From: Paracoccaceae bacterium
GTDB lineage: Bacteria; Pseudomonadota; Alphaproteobacteria; Rhodobacterales; Rhodobacteraceae
Assembly (NCBI GenBank): GCA_030750975.1
Contig: JASMHC010000015.1
Span: forward strand, 496,001-560,000
Direction: 5' to 3'
DNA: 64,000 bases
Below the pieces are notes generated by a model. The model worked only from the letters and a program-made list of their open reading frames with translations. It had not been told where the DNA came from and did no database searches. Position 1 is the stretch's first letter. Every line of letters begins with the position of its first letter. Shown one piece after another: positions 8,401 to 17,633 of the stretch. Made by a program: the position numbers and the translations under genes.

Positions 8401-9702
8401 TCAGCTTTCGCGGAAGGCTTTGGCGAAATAGTCCGCCAGCGGTTTGATCAGATAGGCCAGCGGTGTGCGGTCCGTTGTCTGGATAAACGCCTCAACCGGC
8501 ATGCCGGGGATCAGGATGGTGCCTTCAGGCAGGCGGGATTTTTCCCCTTCGTTCAGCTGGATTTCGGCCCGGTAATAACTGAACGATGTGTTTTCATCCT
8601 GAAACGCATCGGCTGAAACCTGCGTGACCTTGCCGAGCAATTCCGGCGTGGTACGGGAATCGAGCGCCGAGAACCGCACGGCCACATCCTGATCAACATA
8701 CAATTCATCAATATGGATAGGGTCAACCTGCGCCATGATCACCAGTGGCTTGTCTTGCGGCACAAGGAAAAGCACCGGATCCGCCGGCCGGATGACCGAG
8801 CGTTTGGCAAAGACCTGCAAGCCGTACACCACCCCAGACACCGGTGCGCGGATATCAAGGCGCGACAGACGTTCCTTCAGACTGCGCCGCTGTTCTGCCA
8901 GTTCCAGTTCCTGAAATTGCAGATCGCGCAGGCGGGTGATCGCCTCTTCGCGCCGTTGCGTGCCTAGCTTGATGATCTCGATATCGATTTCCGTGATCCG
9001 GCCCTCGGCCTGGGCACGCTGCGCTTTCAGATCGCCAACCGTACCGTTCAACCGCGCTTCTTCACGTTGAAGGTTCAGAACCTTCGCCACCTGAGCCAGC
9101 CCCTTATCCAAAAGCGATTGTTGGTTGGTCAGTTCCTGCTGAAGCAGGTCAAGCTGGACATCCAGGGCGTCCATCTGGGCGTCTATTCCAACGATCTGAT
9201 CCGCGATCTGGCCACGGCGTTTGCCCAATTGCTCGATCTCGTTAGCCATCGAGACGCGGCGGGCTTCAAACAGGCGGGCCTGTCCGTCTACCTGATCCAA
9301 AACGTTTGGATCGGTGGCTGCAAGCACGAGCAGTTCGTCTTCGAAACCTATCTCCGGGCTTGAATCCCGCTCAGCCTCAAGCCGGCCCCGGCGGGCCATC
9401 AGTTCGAACAGCTGGCCTTCGATGATCGTCAGCTCTGACGCCAAAAGCGTCGGATCAAGCTGGATCAGGATATCCCCTTCGTTCACGATATCCCCTTCAT
9501 CAACGAGGATCCCGTCAACCACGCCGCCATCAGGGTGTTGGACAACCTGACGGTTCTGGTCGACCTCGATCTTGCCACTGGTGACAATTGCGCCAGATAT
9601 CTGCGACTTCACCGCCCATGCCCCAAAGCCGCCGACAAGAACAAACAGGACGATAATACCCAAAGACATGTGGCGGGCGGCTGACCATTTTGCGCTGCTC
9701 AT
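8401..9702 (-). CDS. Type I secretion membrane-fusion (HlyD/PrtE-type) adaptor
   Basis: A 433-residue HlyD-family periplasmic adaptor. One N-terminal membrane segment (residues 12-31) is followed by a barrel half, GGVVDGILVDEGDIVNEGD (lipoyl-like), a long coiled coil over residues 90-285 rich in Q, E, L and R, then DIRAPVSGVVYGLQVF and a C-terminal barrel. It links the inner-membrane ABC exporter to an outer-membrane TolC-type channel. It overlaps the ABC exporter gene by 4 bases (ATGA). The outer-membrane partner is not in this window. Confidence 0.9.
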   Translation of the reverse strand: MSSAKWSAARHMSLGIIVLFVLVGGFGAWAVKSQISGAIVTSGKIEVDQNRQVVQHPDGGVVDGILVDEGDIVNEGDILIQLDPTLLASELTIIEGQLFELMARRGRLEAERDSSPEIGFEDELLVLAATDPNVLDQVDGQARLFEARRVSMANEIEQLGKRRGQIADQIVGIDAQMDALDVQLDLLQQELTNQQSLLDKGLAQVAKVLNLQREEARLNGTVGDLKAQRAQAEGRITEIDIEIIKLGTQRREEAITRLRDLQFQELELAEQRRSLKERLSRLDIRAPVSGVVYGLQVFAKRSVIRPADPVLFLVPQDKPLVIMAQVDPIHIDELYVDQDVAVRFSALDSRTTPELLGKVTQVSADAFQDENTSFSYYRAEIQLNEGEKSRLPEGTILIPGMPVEAFIQTTDRTPLAYLIKPLADYFAKAFRES

Positions 9703-11435
9703 GATACGCCTCCGCCACTTTGGGTTTGCTGGATTGCCTGATGGTTTTTCACCATGGATTTCAGCACCTCGTCCTTTGGCCCAAAGGCCATTGGCGTCCC
9801 ATTATCGAGCATCAGCAACGTATCGCATTCCTTGATGGCGGCGGGGCGGTGGGCCATGATGATCACGGATTTTCCATCCGCCTTCATCGCGCGAATGGCC
9901 TGGTTCAGGGCTTCGCTGCCATCATTGTCGAGGTTCGAGTTCGGTTCGTCCAGCACGAGCAATACCGGCCCGCCATACAAGGCACGGGCCAGTCCGATCC
10001 GCTGCAATTGGCCGCCGGACAAAAGCCCCCCATTGGCACTGACACGGGTGTCGTAGCCGTCTGGAAATTTCAGGATCATTTCATGCGCCGCTGCTTTCTG
10101 CGCGGCTTTGACAATCTGTTCGCTATCCGGATTGGGGCTGAGGCGGGCGATATTCTCGGCAATGGTGCCGTCAAACAGTTGCACCCGCTGCGGCAGATAG
10201 CCGATATGCTGGCCAAGTACATCCGGCTCGTATTGATCAAGAGCGGCGCCATCAAGCCGGATTTTCCCGCCCGCAGGCCGCCAGACCCCGGTAATGGCGC
10301 GGGCCAGCGTGGTTTTCCCTGCCCCGGACGGGCCAATCACCCCGACCGCCTGCCCGGGTTGCACGACAAATGAGACATTGCGCAGCGTGGCCTGTTGCTG
10401 GCCGGGGGGCAGTACCGTGACAGCTTGTACTTCCAGTTTAGCCTTGGGCGTGGGCAGCGGCGTGCGCGGTGGTGAAGGTGGTACTTCTGACAGAAGCTCA
10501 ACCAGATTGTTCCAGCCTTTTGTGCCCCGTTGCACGACGGCCCATTGGCCGATTGCCTGTTCGATCGGAGACAGCGCCCGTCCCATCAGGATCGAGCCGG
10601 CAATCATCGCACCCGGCGTCAGCTGGTTTTGCAGTACAAGATACGCCCCAAGCCCCAGCATGGCCGATTGCAGGAACAGACGCAGGGTTTTGGTGGTCGA
10701 GGAAAACGTACCGCTCAGATCACTGGAATTGATGGTTTCTTGCAGGGATTCGGCCCGCGCCACCTGCCATCGCTGAAAGGCTGCGCCGCGCATTCCCAGG
10801 CTTTGGACCATTTCCGCCTCGGACCTGAGCTGGTCAGAGATTGAATCCGAACGGAAACTTGCCACGCTCGAGCGCATCAGCGGGCGGCGTGTCAGGATCT
10901 GGTTGAGAACGGTGATCAGGATCAGAACGGCACCACCAGACAGGGCCAGAATGCCAAGCCACGGGTGAAACAGGGCAATGCCCGCCAGGAAAACCGGGGT
11001 CCAAGGGATATCAAACACGGACATCAGGGCGGGCGAGGTCATCAGACGCTGCACCGATTCCAGATCGCGCTGGGCGGTCGCAGCGACGTTCTGTGGGGCT
11101 TGGGGCGAGGATTTTTTCAACGCCGCTTCAAACACACGGCGATCCAGACTGTCCTGAAACCGCGCGCCCACGCGGGCCATGATCCGGCCGCGGGTGAAGT
11201 CAAGAAGCCCCATCATGCCATAAAGGAAGGCCACCAGCAGTGTCAGCGCCAGCAAGGTCGCTTCCGAGCGGCTTCCCAAAACACGATCATAGACCTGAAG
11301 CATGTAGATCGGGCCGGTCAGCATCAGAAGATTTGTGAAAAAACTGAAGACCGCCACGAACCAGTACAGCGGGCGGCTTTGCTTGCGCGCGTGAATAAGT
11401 TCTTCTTTTCCTTTTTCCAAATCGCTTTTGTGCAT
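9699..11435 (-). CDS. Type I secretion ABC transporter, permease/ATPase fusion (PrtD/RsaD-like)
   Basis: A 578-residue exporter with an N-terminal six-helix membrane domain and a C-terminal ATPase domain: Walker A GPSGAGKTT, signature LSGGQLQRIGLARAL, Walker B VLLVLDEPNSNLD, and H-loop IIMAHRP. There is no N-terminal C39 peptidase, so the cargo is expected to carry an uncleaved C-terminal RTX-type signal. No RTX or other cargo gene is adjacent; it must be encoded elsewhere. The divergent mlaA gene starts 149 bases away. Confidence 0.9.
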   Translation of the reverse strand: MHKSDLEKGKEELIHARKQSRPLYWFVAVFSFFTNLLMLTGPIYMLQVYDRVLGSRSEATLLALTLLVAFLYGMMGLLDFTRGRIMARVGARFQDSLDRRVFEAALKKSSPQAPQNVAATAQRDLESVQRLMTSPALMSVFDIPWTPVFLAGIALFHPWLGILALSGGAVLILITVLNQILTRRPLMRSSVASFRSDSISDQLRSEAEMVQSLGMRGAAFQRWQVARAESLQETINSSDLSGTFSSTTKTLRLFLQSAMLGLGAYLVLQNQLTPGAMIAGSILMGRALSPIEQAIGQWAVVQRGTKGWNNLVELLSEVPPSPPRTPLPTPKAKLEVQAVTVLPPGQQQATLRNVSFVVQPGQAVGVIGPSGAGKTTLARAITGVWRPAGGKIRLDGAALDQYEPDVLGQHIGYLPQRVQLFDGTIAENIARLSPNPDSEQIVKAAQKAAAHEMILKFPDGYDTRVSANGGLLSGGQLQRIGLARALYGGPVLLVLDEPNSNLDNDGSEALNQAIRAMKADGKSVIIMAHRPAAIKECDTLLMLDNGTPMAFGPKDEVLKSMVKNHQAIQQTQSGGGVS

Positions 11436-11584
11436 GAATAACTTTCAAAAATATCGGATTCGCAGTTTTGCCACTGTAGGCCGGGCGATGCGGATTTGCT
11501 ACTTTCCCATTCTGCGCCGGTAGTATTAATTGTACGTGTCGGCCGTCTTGGCTGAAACACGTCTGAAATTCGTGGTACTATACC

Positions 11585-12373
11585 GTGTTTGAAAAACCCC
11601 ATATTCAATTCCCGCGGCGCGGCCGGGGATCGTTGTTACGCTGCCTTCGCGCAATTTTTGTGCTGTCCGCATTGGTTGTTGTGTCCGCCTGCGCCAAACC
11701 TTCGGGGATTGAAGATATCATAGACCCGTATGAAACGGTGAACCGGCGCACGCATGAATTGAACCGCAGTCTGGACGAGGCGATTTTGCGGCCCGTCTCG
11801 ATGGTCTATGTCGATATCGTGCCCGAACCTGTGATGATCGGGCTGAGCAATCTGAACAATTTTCTCGATACGCCGGCCATCGTGGTGAACAACCTGTTGC
11901 AGCTTGATCTGAAAAGTGCGGCATCAAATTCGGCCCGCTTTGCGGTCAATGGCACGGTCGGACTTCTGGGTTTGTACGATGCGGCGTCGGAAATCGGGCT
12001 TTATCAGCAGCAATCCGATTTTGGTGAAACCCTTCATGTCTGGGGCGTTGGCGAAGGCGCCTATATAGAACTGCCGGTACTTGGTGGCTCGACCGAGCGT
12101 GATACGGTCGGGATCGTCGTGGACGCCTTGTTCAATCCGATGACCCTGGTGCTGGAAGATTATTGGCGGTTGTCGGGAAGTGGCGTGGAAGCGCTGAATA
12201 TGCTTGGTGATCGCGGACGGTTTGGCAACACAGTGGATTCGGTCCTATATGACAGTGCAGACAGCTATGCCCAAACGCGCCTGTTCTATCTGCAAAGCAG
12301 GCGGTATGAGTTGGGAATGAGGCTGGAGGAAGACGACTATTTCGACCCTTATGAGGATATCAACGGTGAATGA
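11585..12373 (+). CDS. mlaA: MlaA/VacJ outer-membrane lipoprotein
   Basis: A 262-residue VacJ-family lipoprotein that removes misplaced phospholipids from the outer leaflet of the outer membrane. The basic N-terminus and hydrophobic stretch lead to the lipobox VVSAC, placing the lipidated Cys at about residue 36. The family core is DPYETVNRRTHELNR, NNLLQLDLKSA and RFAVNGTVGLLGLYD. The apparent start is GTG at 11585; there is no ATG before the signal sequence. It overlaps mlaC, but no mlaFED genes are in the window. Confidence 0.92.
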   Translation: MFEKPHIQFPRRGRGSLLRCLRAIFVLSALVVVSACAKPSGIEDIIDPYETVNRRTHELNRSLDEAILRPVSMVYVDIVPEPVMIGLSNLNNFLDTPAIVVNNLLQLDLKSAASNSARFAVNGTVGLLGLYDAASEIGLYQQQSDFGETLHVWGVGEGAYIELPVLGGSTERDTVGIVVDALFNPMTLVLEDYWRLSGSGVEALNMLGDRGRFGNTVDSVLYDSADSYAQTRLFYLQSRRYELGMRLEEDDYFDPYEDINGE

Positions 12374-12974
12374 TTCCGCTTTGAGCAGACGCAAATTGAT
12401 GCAATTGGCCGCATCGGGGGCCGTTGTTTCTGCTATCCCATTGCAAGCAGCAGCAACAACGCCACAAAGCGCAAAGCGACTGGTCAATCAGGTGGTGGAC
12501 GACATCAACGCAATCATTTCCTCGGGCAAATCCGAAGCAGAGATGATGGATGATTTCGAGCAGATATTCATCGACTACGCCGATGTGAACACGATCGCGC
12601 GCTATGCGTTTGGGGTCGAGGGGCGTTCGGCCTCGGCGCAGCAGATGCGTGATTTCACAGTGGCGTTTCAGCGGTATATCTCAACCAAATACGGGCGCCG
12701 GTTTCGTGAATTCATTGGCGGCAGGGTGGTTGTTCAGGATGCCAAACCGGTAAAAAGCTTTTTCGAAGTTTCAACGACCGCTTATCTTCAGGGTTCCGGC
12801 CCGTTCGAGGTGACATTTCTGGTCACGGACAGGTCCGGTGAAGAGAAGTTTTTCAACATGTTCATCGAGGGTTTGAACATGCTTTCCAGCGAGCGCACTG
12901 AAATCGGTGCGAAGCTGGACCGCCGTGGCGGAGATATCGACGCGATGATCGCGGACTTGCGCAGCCTCGGTTGA
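12351..12974 (+). CDS. mlaC: MlaC/Ttg2D-type periplasmic phospholipid-binding protein
   Basis: Up to 207 residues. MlaC shuttles phospholipid between the MlaA complex and the inner-membrane MlaFEDB importer. The family core is visible as FEQIFIDYADVNTIARYAFG near residue 65, YISTKYGRRFREF and TEIGAKLDRRGGDIDAMIADL at the end. The N-terminus carries SRRKLMQLAASGAV, a possible twin-arginine signal. An in-frame GTG at 12366 (8-base overlap with mlaA) is an alternative start to the ATG at 12351 (23-base overlap). Its stop abuts the stop of the opposite-strand PBP gene without a gap. Confidence 0.85.
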   Translation: MRISTVNDSALSRRKLMQLAASGAVVSAIPLQAAATTPQSAKRLVNQVVDDINAIISSGKSEAEMMDDFEQIFIDYADVNTIARYAFGVEGRSASAQQMRDFTVAFQRYISTKYGRRFREFIGGRVVVQDAKPVKSFFEVSTTAYLQGSGPFEVTFLVTDRSGEEKFFNMFIEGLNMLSSERTEIGAKLDRRGGDIDAMIADLRSLG

Positions 12975-15167
12975 TCATCCGCCAAGCAAATCCCGTAGAA
13001 TCTGGATCAGCACCGGATCGTTGTCGGGTTCCGGTTGCGTCTCGATGATCTCGTCCCCAAAGGCCCGGCCCGGCAATTCCTCTTCGGGACGCATCATCGG
13101 AAGTGGCCGAACGGGGACATTTTCGTGAATACGCTCCATCGTTGCTTTCCAGATTTCCGCCGGAAGGCTGCCGCCTGTAACGCCGGTTAGCGGGGTGTTG
13201 TCGTCATATCCCATCCAAACCCCGGCCACGTAGTCAGCGGTGAAGCCGATGAACCAGGCATCTCGGGCAGCCTGGGTGGTTCCGGTTTTGCCGGCAACTT
13301 CGCGATCCGGCAGATTGGCGCGTTTGCCAGAGCCGCGCGTCACGACCTGACGCATCATATAGATCAGCTCTTGCGCAACGCTTTCACGCAACACCCTTTC
13401 GCCGATACCCCCGCCTTTGCCCATCAGTGGGACGTCATCACCGGCCAGGCGCAGTTCAAGCAACCCGTAAGGTTGCACCGAGGAACCGCCGTTCAGAATG
13501 CCCGCGAAAGCGCCTGTCATGTTGATCAATGTGGCCTCGGACGCACCCAGCGCCAGCGCCGGGCCTTCCGCAAGCGGACCGCGAAGGCCGAAATCCGTGG
13601 CAATCTGGCGGACAGCATCGCGTCCGACGGTTTCCGACACTTTTACCGCCGGAATATTCAATGAATTTCTCAGCGCGTCGGTCAGTGTCACTTCGCCGTA
13701 ATTTTCATTGGTATAGTTGCTGGGCGACCAGTCACCCGAGCCGGGGATGTTGATCGTGATCGGTTCATCCACCACGATATCGTTGTAACGGTACCCCATC
13801 TCGAGCGCGGCCCCATAAACAAAGGGCTTGAACGCCGAACCGGTTTGGCGCTTTGCCTGAGTTACACGGTTGAAGGCACCGGCCACTTTGGTTCTGCGGC
13901 CGCCCACCATGGCGCGGACGGCGCCATCGGCGGACATGACCACGATCGCCACCTGCGCTTTGGAATCCTCGTCAAGGCGCTCTTCGATTATCTGGGCCAT
14001 GGCTTCTTCGGCGGCTGCCTGCATGGATTGATCAAGGGTGGTCTGGATAATCACATCCTCGGTCGTGCTTTGGGTCAGATAGTCGGGACCATAGGCCATG
14101 ACCCAATCCGCGAAATACCCGCCCGCCTGCGCTTCGGCGGCTTCTGACAAAACGGCCGGGATCTGCTTGGCAATCGCCGCGTCCGTCGCCGAAAGCAATC
14201 CCTGGGCTTCCATCAGGTCGATAATGACGCCCGCGCGGTTTTGTGATCGTGTCAGGTTGTTGGTCGGGGCGTATCGGGACGGGGCCACAAGCAATCCGGC
14301 CAGCAGGGCGGCCTCGGCGGGCGAAACTTCGGCGGCTGATTTGCCGAAATAACGCTGGCTCGCTGCTTCAAATCCGCGCGATCCCGCCCCGAGAAAAACG
14401 CGGTTCATATAGATCGTCAGGATTTCATCCTTGGAGTATTTCAACTCCATGGCCAGGGCATAGGTGGCTTCCGTGATTTTCCGCCAAAGCGTCGACTGGC
14501 GGCACTCGGCCTCGTATTCGGCTTCGGTCTGGCCGCCGCGCGGGTCGAAGGGTGTGCCGACACAAAGCAGCTTCGCCACCTGCTGGGTGATGGTCGATCC
14601 GCCGTGTCCTTCCAGCGGACCGCGCCCTTCGCTCAGGTTGATGCGCACGGCGCTGGCGATGCCGATAGGATCGACACCGACATGATAATAGAAGCGTTTG
14701 TCCTCGGTCGCGACGACGGCGTTCTTCAAATGGGGCGAAACCGTATCCGTTGTTATCATCCCGCCGAACTGATCACCGCGCCAGGCAAAAACCTCGCCTT
14801 CGCGGTCCAATAGCGTCACCGAGCCTCGTGCCCGCCCGTCAATCAGATCTTCTATCGGTGGAAGCGAGGTCAGATAATAGGCGACAGAGCCGCCGATCAA
14901 TAGGGCAACAATCACTGCCAGCCGCCAGCCAAGGCGCCAGATGATCAGCAAGATTGTGCGAATAAGTCCAAACAGGAGACGCAGCAACAAGGGCCGCCGC
15001 TTCGCCGCTTTCTTTGACGTGCGTTTTTTCGGCACCGGTTTTTTCGCCGCCGGTTTCTTGGGCGCAGGCTTTTTCGCGGCGGGCTTTTTGCCCGACTCAT
15101 AGCGCTTGTCAGCCACCAATCGTGGCCGCTGTGGTTTTTTTGAAGTCATTGGTGCCTGCCCGGGCAT
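12975..15167 (-). CDS. Class A penicillin-binding protein (1A family transglycosylase/transpeptidase)
   Basis: A 730-residue bifunctional peptidoglycan synthase. The N-terminal 60 residues are cytoplasmic and very rich in K, P and A (KKPAAKKPAPKK repeats), then comes one membrane segment (about residues 68-95). The GT51 transglycosylase motifs are ATEDKRFYYHVGVDPIG and GGSTITQQVAK. The transpeptidase motifs are TGSAFKPF (SxxK), SLN and KTGTTQ. The start could also be an ATG six codons in (15149). The ends of this gene and mlaC touch. Confidence 0.92.
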   Translation of the reverse strand: MPGQAPMTSKKPQRPRLVADKRYESGKKPAAKKPAPKKPAAKKPVPKKRTSKKAAKRRPLLLRLLFGLIRTILLIIWRLGWRLAVIVALLIGGSVAYYLTSLPPIEDLIDGRARGSVTLLDREGEVFAWRGDQFGGMITTDTVSPHLKNAVVATEDKRFYYHVGVDPIGIASAVRINLSEGRGPLEGHGGSTITQQVAKLLCVGTPFDPRGGQTEAEYEAECRQSTLWRKITEATYALAMELKYSKDEILTIYMNRVFLGAGSRGFEAASQRYFGKSAAEVSPAEAALLAGLLVAPSRYAPTNNLTRSQNRAGVIIDLMEAQGLLSATDAAIAKQIPAVLSEAAEAQAGGYFADWVMAYGPDYLTQSTTEDVIIQTTLDQSMQAAAEEAMAQIIEERLDEDSKAQVAIVVMSADGAVRAMVGGRRTKVAGAFNRVTQAKRQTGSAFKPFVYGAALEMGYRYNDIVVDEPITINIPGSGDWSPSNYTNENYGEVTLTDALRNSLNIPAVKVSETVGRDAVRQIATDFGLRGPLAEGPALALGASEATLINMTGAFAGILNGGSSVQPYGLLELRLAGDDVPLMGKGGGIGERVLRESVAQELIYMMRQVVTRGSGKRANLPDREVAGKTGTTQAARDAWFIGFTADYVAGVWMGYDDNTPLTGVTGGSLPAEIWKATMERIHENVPVRPLPMMRPEEELPGRAFGDEIIETQPEPDNDPVLIQILRDLLGG

Positions 15168-15400
15168 TGTTTTGCCGGCACCATAGCCTGATTCTTAACC
15201 TTTGTTGAGACGGGGTTTTCCGAACCGGCGGATTTCCGTCTGCACAAAAAACGGTCTTTTTGAGATTGACGATTAAAATTTAAGCATAATCGGCCAGTTT
15301 CAGACATTTTTCCGCCCGAAAATCTGGCCCCTCGCCCTGAATAGGCGATTTTCTGCAGCTGCGAAATACAGATCGTTTGCAAACCGGAAAGGGGAAGACG

Positions 15401-15739
15401 GTGAAACTGATTATAGCAACAATCAAACCCTTCAAACTGGAGGAAGTGCGCGAGGCGCTGACCGATATCGGCGTGCGCGGAATGATGGTAACTGAAATCA
15501 AGGGCTTTGGCTCGCAGTCCGGTCATACCGAGATTTATCGCGGTGCCGAATACGCGGTGAACTTCGTTCCGAAAATCAAACTTGAAATCGTCATCGGCGC
15601 GGACATGGCCGACCAGGTGGTCGAGACCATCGTGTCCACGGCCAAGACCGGCAAGATCGGTGACGGCAAAATCTTCGTTCTTGACGTGGCTTCGGCGGTG
15701 CGGGTGCGCACCGGTGAAACTGACGCGGACGCAATCTGA
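15401..15739 (+). CDS. glnK: Nitrogen regulatory protein PII
   Basis: A 112-residue PII protein that senses 2-oxoglutarate, ATP/ADP and glutamine, and gates AmtB. The start is the GTG at 15401 (KLIIATIKPFKLEEV), preceded by GGAAAGGGGAAGA, and this gives exactly the family's length. The uridylylation loop keeps Tyr51 in TEIYRGAEYAVNF (Tyr46 also present). KTGKIGDGKIFV is the B-loop nucleotide site, and VRVRTGE follows. It lies 23 bases before amtB, the usual glnK-amtB pair, so it is glnK rather than glnB. Confidence 0.95.
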   Translation: MKLIIATIKPFKLEEVREALTDIGVRGMMVTEIKGFGSQSGHTEIYRGAEYAVNFVPKIKLEIVIGADMADQVVETIVSTAKTGKIGDGKIFVLDVASAVRVRTGETDADAI

Positions 15740-15762
15740 GTACGGCAGGAAAGGAAATCAAA

Positions 15763-17067
15763 ATGTCACTCTTCAAAACACTCGTTCCAGTGGCCGCGCT
15801 GACCGCCCTGCCAAGCCTGGCGTCCGCGCAAGAAGCGGCACCGGGGTTCGACGAAATCGGCCCCTATATCATGACCACCCTGCTGTTTCTTGTGGGTGGA
15901 TTCCTTGTGTTCTGGATGGCCGCGGGCTTTGCGATGCTTGAAGCGGGTCTCGTCCGGTCAAAGAACGTTACCATGCAGCTGACCAAAAACGTCGCGCTGT
16001 TTTCAATCGCGGCAATCATGTATTGGCTGGTTGGATTCAACCTTATGTATCCGGGCGATTTCAACGGCTTCCTTGCGTTCAACTTCGTTCCGACCGTGCT
16101 TGAGCCTGTCGGTCTGGACGCCAGCGACGCCTCGTTGGATTATGCGTCGGTTGCATCGGACTTTTTCTTCCAGCTGATGTTCGTGGCAGCGACCGCGTCG
16201 ATCGTATCCGGTGCTTTGGCTGAACGCATCAAACTGTGGCCTTTCCTGGTCTTCGTGATTGTCCTGACGGGCTTTATGTATCCGATCACCGGTTCCTGGC
16301 AGTGGGGCGGTGGCTGGTTGTCCGAGCTTGGGTTCTCGGATTTCGCAGGCTCGACCATCGTGCACTCGGTCGGCGGCTGGGCAGCACTTGCCGGTGCTAT
16401 TGTTCTGGGTCCGCGTCTTGGTAAATACAAGGACGGCAAAGTTAACCCGATGCCTGGTTCGAACCTTGCGCTGGCAACACTCGGCACATTCATCCTGTGG
16501 CTCGGCTGGTTTGGCTTCAACGGCGGTTCGCAGCTTGCAGCTGGCACCGTAGGCGACATCACGGACGTAGGCCGCATCTTCGCCAACACCAACATGGCAG
16601 CCGCATCGGGAGCAATCGTAGCGCTGGTTCTGACCCAGGTTCTTTACAAGAAGGTCGATCTGACCATGGTCCTGAACGGCGCGCTGGCTGGACTGGTGTC
16701 GATCACCGCCGAGCCTCTGGCCCCGTCGCTGTTCGGTTCGCTTCTGATCGGTGGCATCGGTGGTCTGATCGTCGTGTTCACTGTTCCAATGCTGGACAAG
16801 TTCAAGATCGATGACGTTGTCGGTGCGATCCCTGTTCACCTGATCGCAGGTATCTGGGGCACTGTCGCCGTGGCGTTTTCCGGCTCGGCCACCATCGGGG
16901 CGCAGCTGACAGGTATTCTGGCCATTGGCGCATTCACCTTTGTTGTGTCGCTGATTGTCTGGACGATCCTCAAGGCAGTTCTGGGCATTCGGGTTGATGA
17001 AGAAGCCGAGATCCAGGGGCTTGATACAACCGAGCTTGGCATGGAAGCTTACGATATCGTCAAATAA
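15763..17067 (+). CDS. amtB: Ammonium transporter AmtB
   Basis: A 434-residue Amt/Mep channel with 11 membrane segments after a cleavable signal peptide (residues 1-22, ending LASAQE). The twin pore histidines lie in TIVHSVGGWAALAGA near residue 200 and VGAIPVHLIAGIWGTVA near residue 355. AGGAAAG lies before the ATG. GlnK encoded upstream plugs the channel when nitrogen is plentiful. A strong terminator follows 23 bases after the stop. Confidence 0.96.
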   Translation: MSLFKTLVPVAALTALPSLASAQEAAPGFDEIGPYIMTTLLFLVGGFLVFWMAAGFAMLEAGLVRSKNVTMQLTKNVALFSIAAIMYWLVGFNLMYPGDFNGFLAFNFVPTVLEPVGLDASDASLDYASVASDFFFQLMFVAATASIVSGALAERIKLWPFLVFVIVLTGFMYPITGSWQWGGGWLSELGFSDFAGSTIVHSVGGWAALAGAIVLGPRLGKYKDGKVNPMPGSNLALATLGTFILWLGWFGFNGGSQLAAGTVGDITDVGRIFANTNMAAASGAIVALVLTQVLYKKVDLTMVLNGALAGLVSITAEPLAPSLFGSLLIGGIGGLIVVFTVPMLDKFKIDDVVGAIPVHLIAGIWGTVAVAFSGSATIGAQLTGILAIGAFTFVVSLIVWTILKAVLGIRVDEEAEIQGLDTTELGMEAYDIVK

Positions 17068-17090
17068 ACCTGACGAGTGAAGCAAAAGGC

Positions 17091-17118
17091 AAAGGCCCCG
17101 CATGCGCGGGGCCTTTTC
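17091..17118 (+). terminator. Intrinsic terminator after amtB
   Basis: A perfect 11-bp stem AAAGGCCCCGC (17091-17101) / 17106-17116 with a 4-base loop and a T-run TTTTC. The A-run on the other side makes it potentially bidirectional, which would also serve the converging rhodanese gene. Confidence 0.9.
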
Positions 17119-17131
17119 ATGTTTGGTTCAA

Positions 17132-17181
17132 TGGGGGCTGTCTGCCCCCAAACCCCCGAAAGTATTTCGAAAAAGATGAAA
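17132..17181 (+). repeat. Hairpin plus ATTTC/AAAAGA tail repeat, copy 1
   Basis: A TGGGGGC/GCCCCCA hairpin is followed by CCCCCGAAAGTATTTCGA and AAAAGATGAAA. The same pattern of hairpin, then CCG..ATTT.., then AAAAGA occurs at 42237-42276 and 52787-52836. It sits between the converging ends of amtB and the rhodanese gene. Confidence 0.5.
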
Positions 17182-17562
17182 TCAGTAGGTGACTTTTGTC
17201 GGGGCGCCGGTGGACATTTGCGTGCCGATATGGGGCTTTTTCGCGGTTTTCCAGGCGCCAAAGCCGCCTTCCATATGGGCGATCCGGTTGCGGCCGCCGT
17301 TTTCGATGGCCATGCGGGCCACACGTTCCGACCGCATACCCGAACCGCAGTGGAAAATGATCCGCTTTTCGCTTTGTCCGGGCAGTTTGTCGGCACAAAA
17401 GAAGGACATTGGCAGCAGCAACGCCCCTTCGATATGTTCGAACATGTATTCCTGTGGGGTGCGGACGTCGATCAGCACGACCTCGTTCCTGTCAAAGGCA
17501 GCTTCGACCTCGTCCACCGTCCAGGTTTCCAATACCGCGTCGCCGATTTGTTCCGTTTTCAT
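17182..17562 (-). CDS. Rhodanese-like domain protein
   Basis: A 126-residue single-domain rhodanese. The domain opens with VVLIDVRTPQEYMFEHIEGA, and the active-site loop is FHCGSGMRSE with the catalytic Cys near residue 78. I start it at 17562 (MKTEQIGDAV), which has GGAG 8 bases upstream; a longer open frame to 17625 lacks a site. Such proteins transfer sulfane sulfur; the partner is not evident. There is no signal peptide, so it is cytoplasmic. It converges with amtB. Confidence 0.85.
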   Translation of the reverse strand: MKTEQIGDAVLETWTVDEVEAAFDRNEVVLIDVRTPQEYMFEHIEGALLLPMSFFCADKLPGQSEKRIIFHCGSGMRSERVARMAIENGGRNRIAHMEGGFGAWKTAKKPHIGTQMSTGAPTKVTY

Positions 17563-17633
17563 ATTCGAATCTCCATATGTAAAGGCCGTGTTGCCCCTAG
17601 ATGGGGTTACACGGCCTGAATACAAGAGGCGGC

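Noticed and set aside
15168-15400. A sigma-54 promoter before glnK (TGGCCCCTCGCCC)
   Set aside because: The GG to GC spacing does not fit the usual 10 bases, so no sigma-54 site is claimed.
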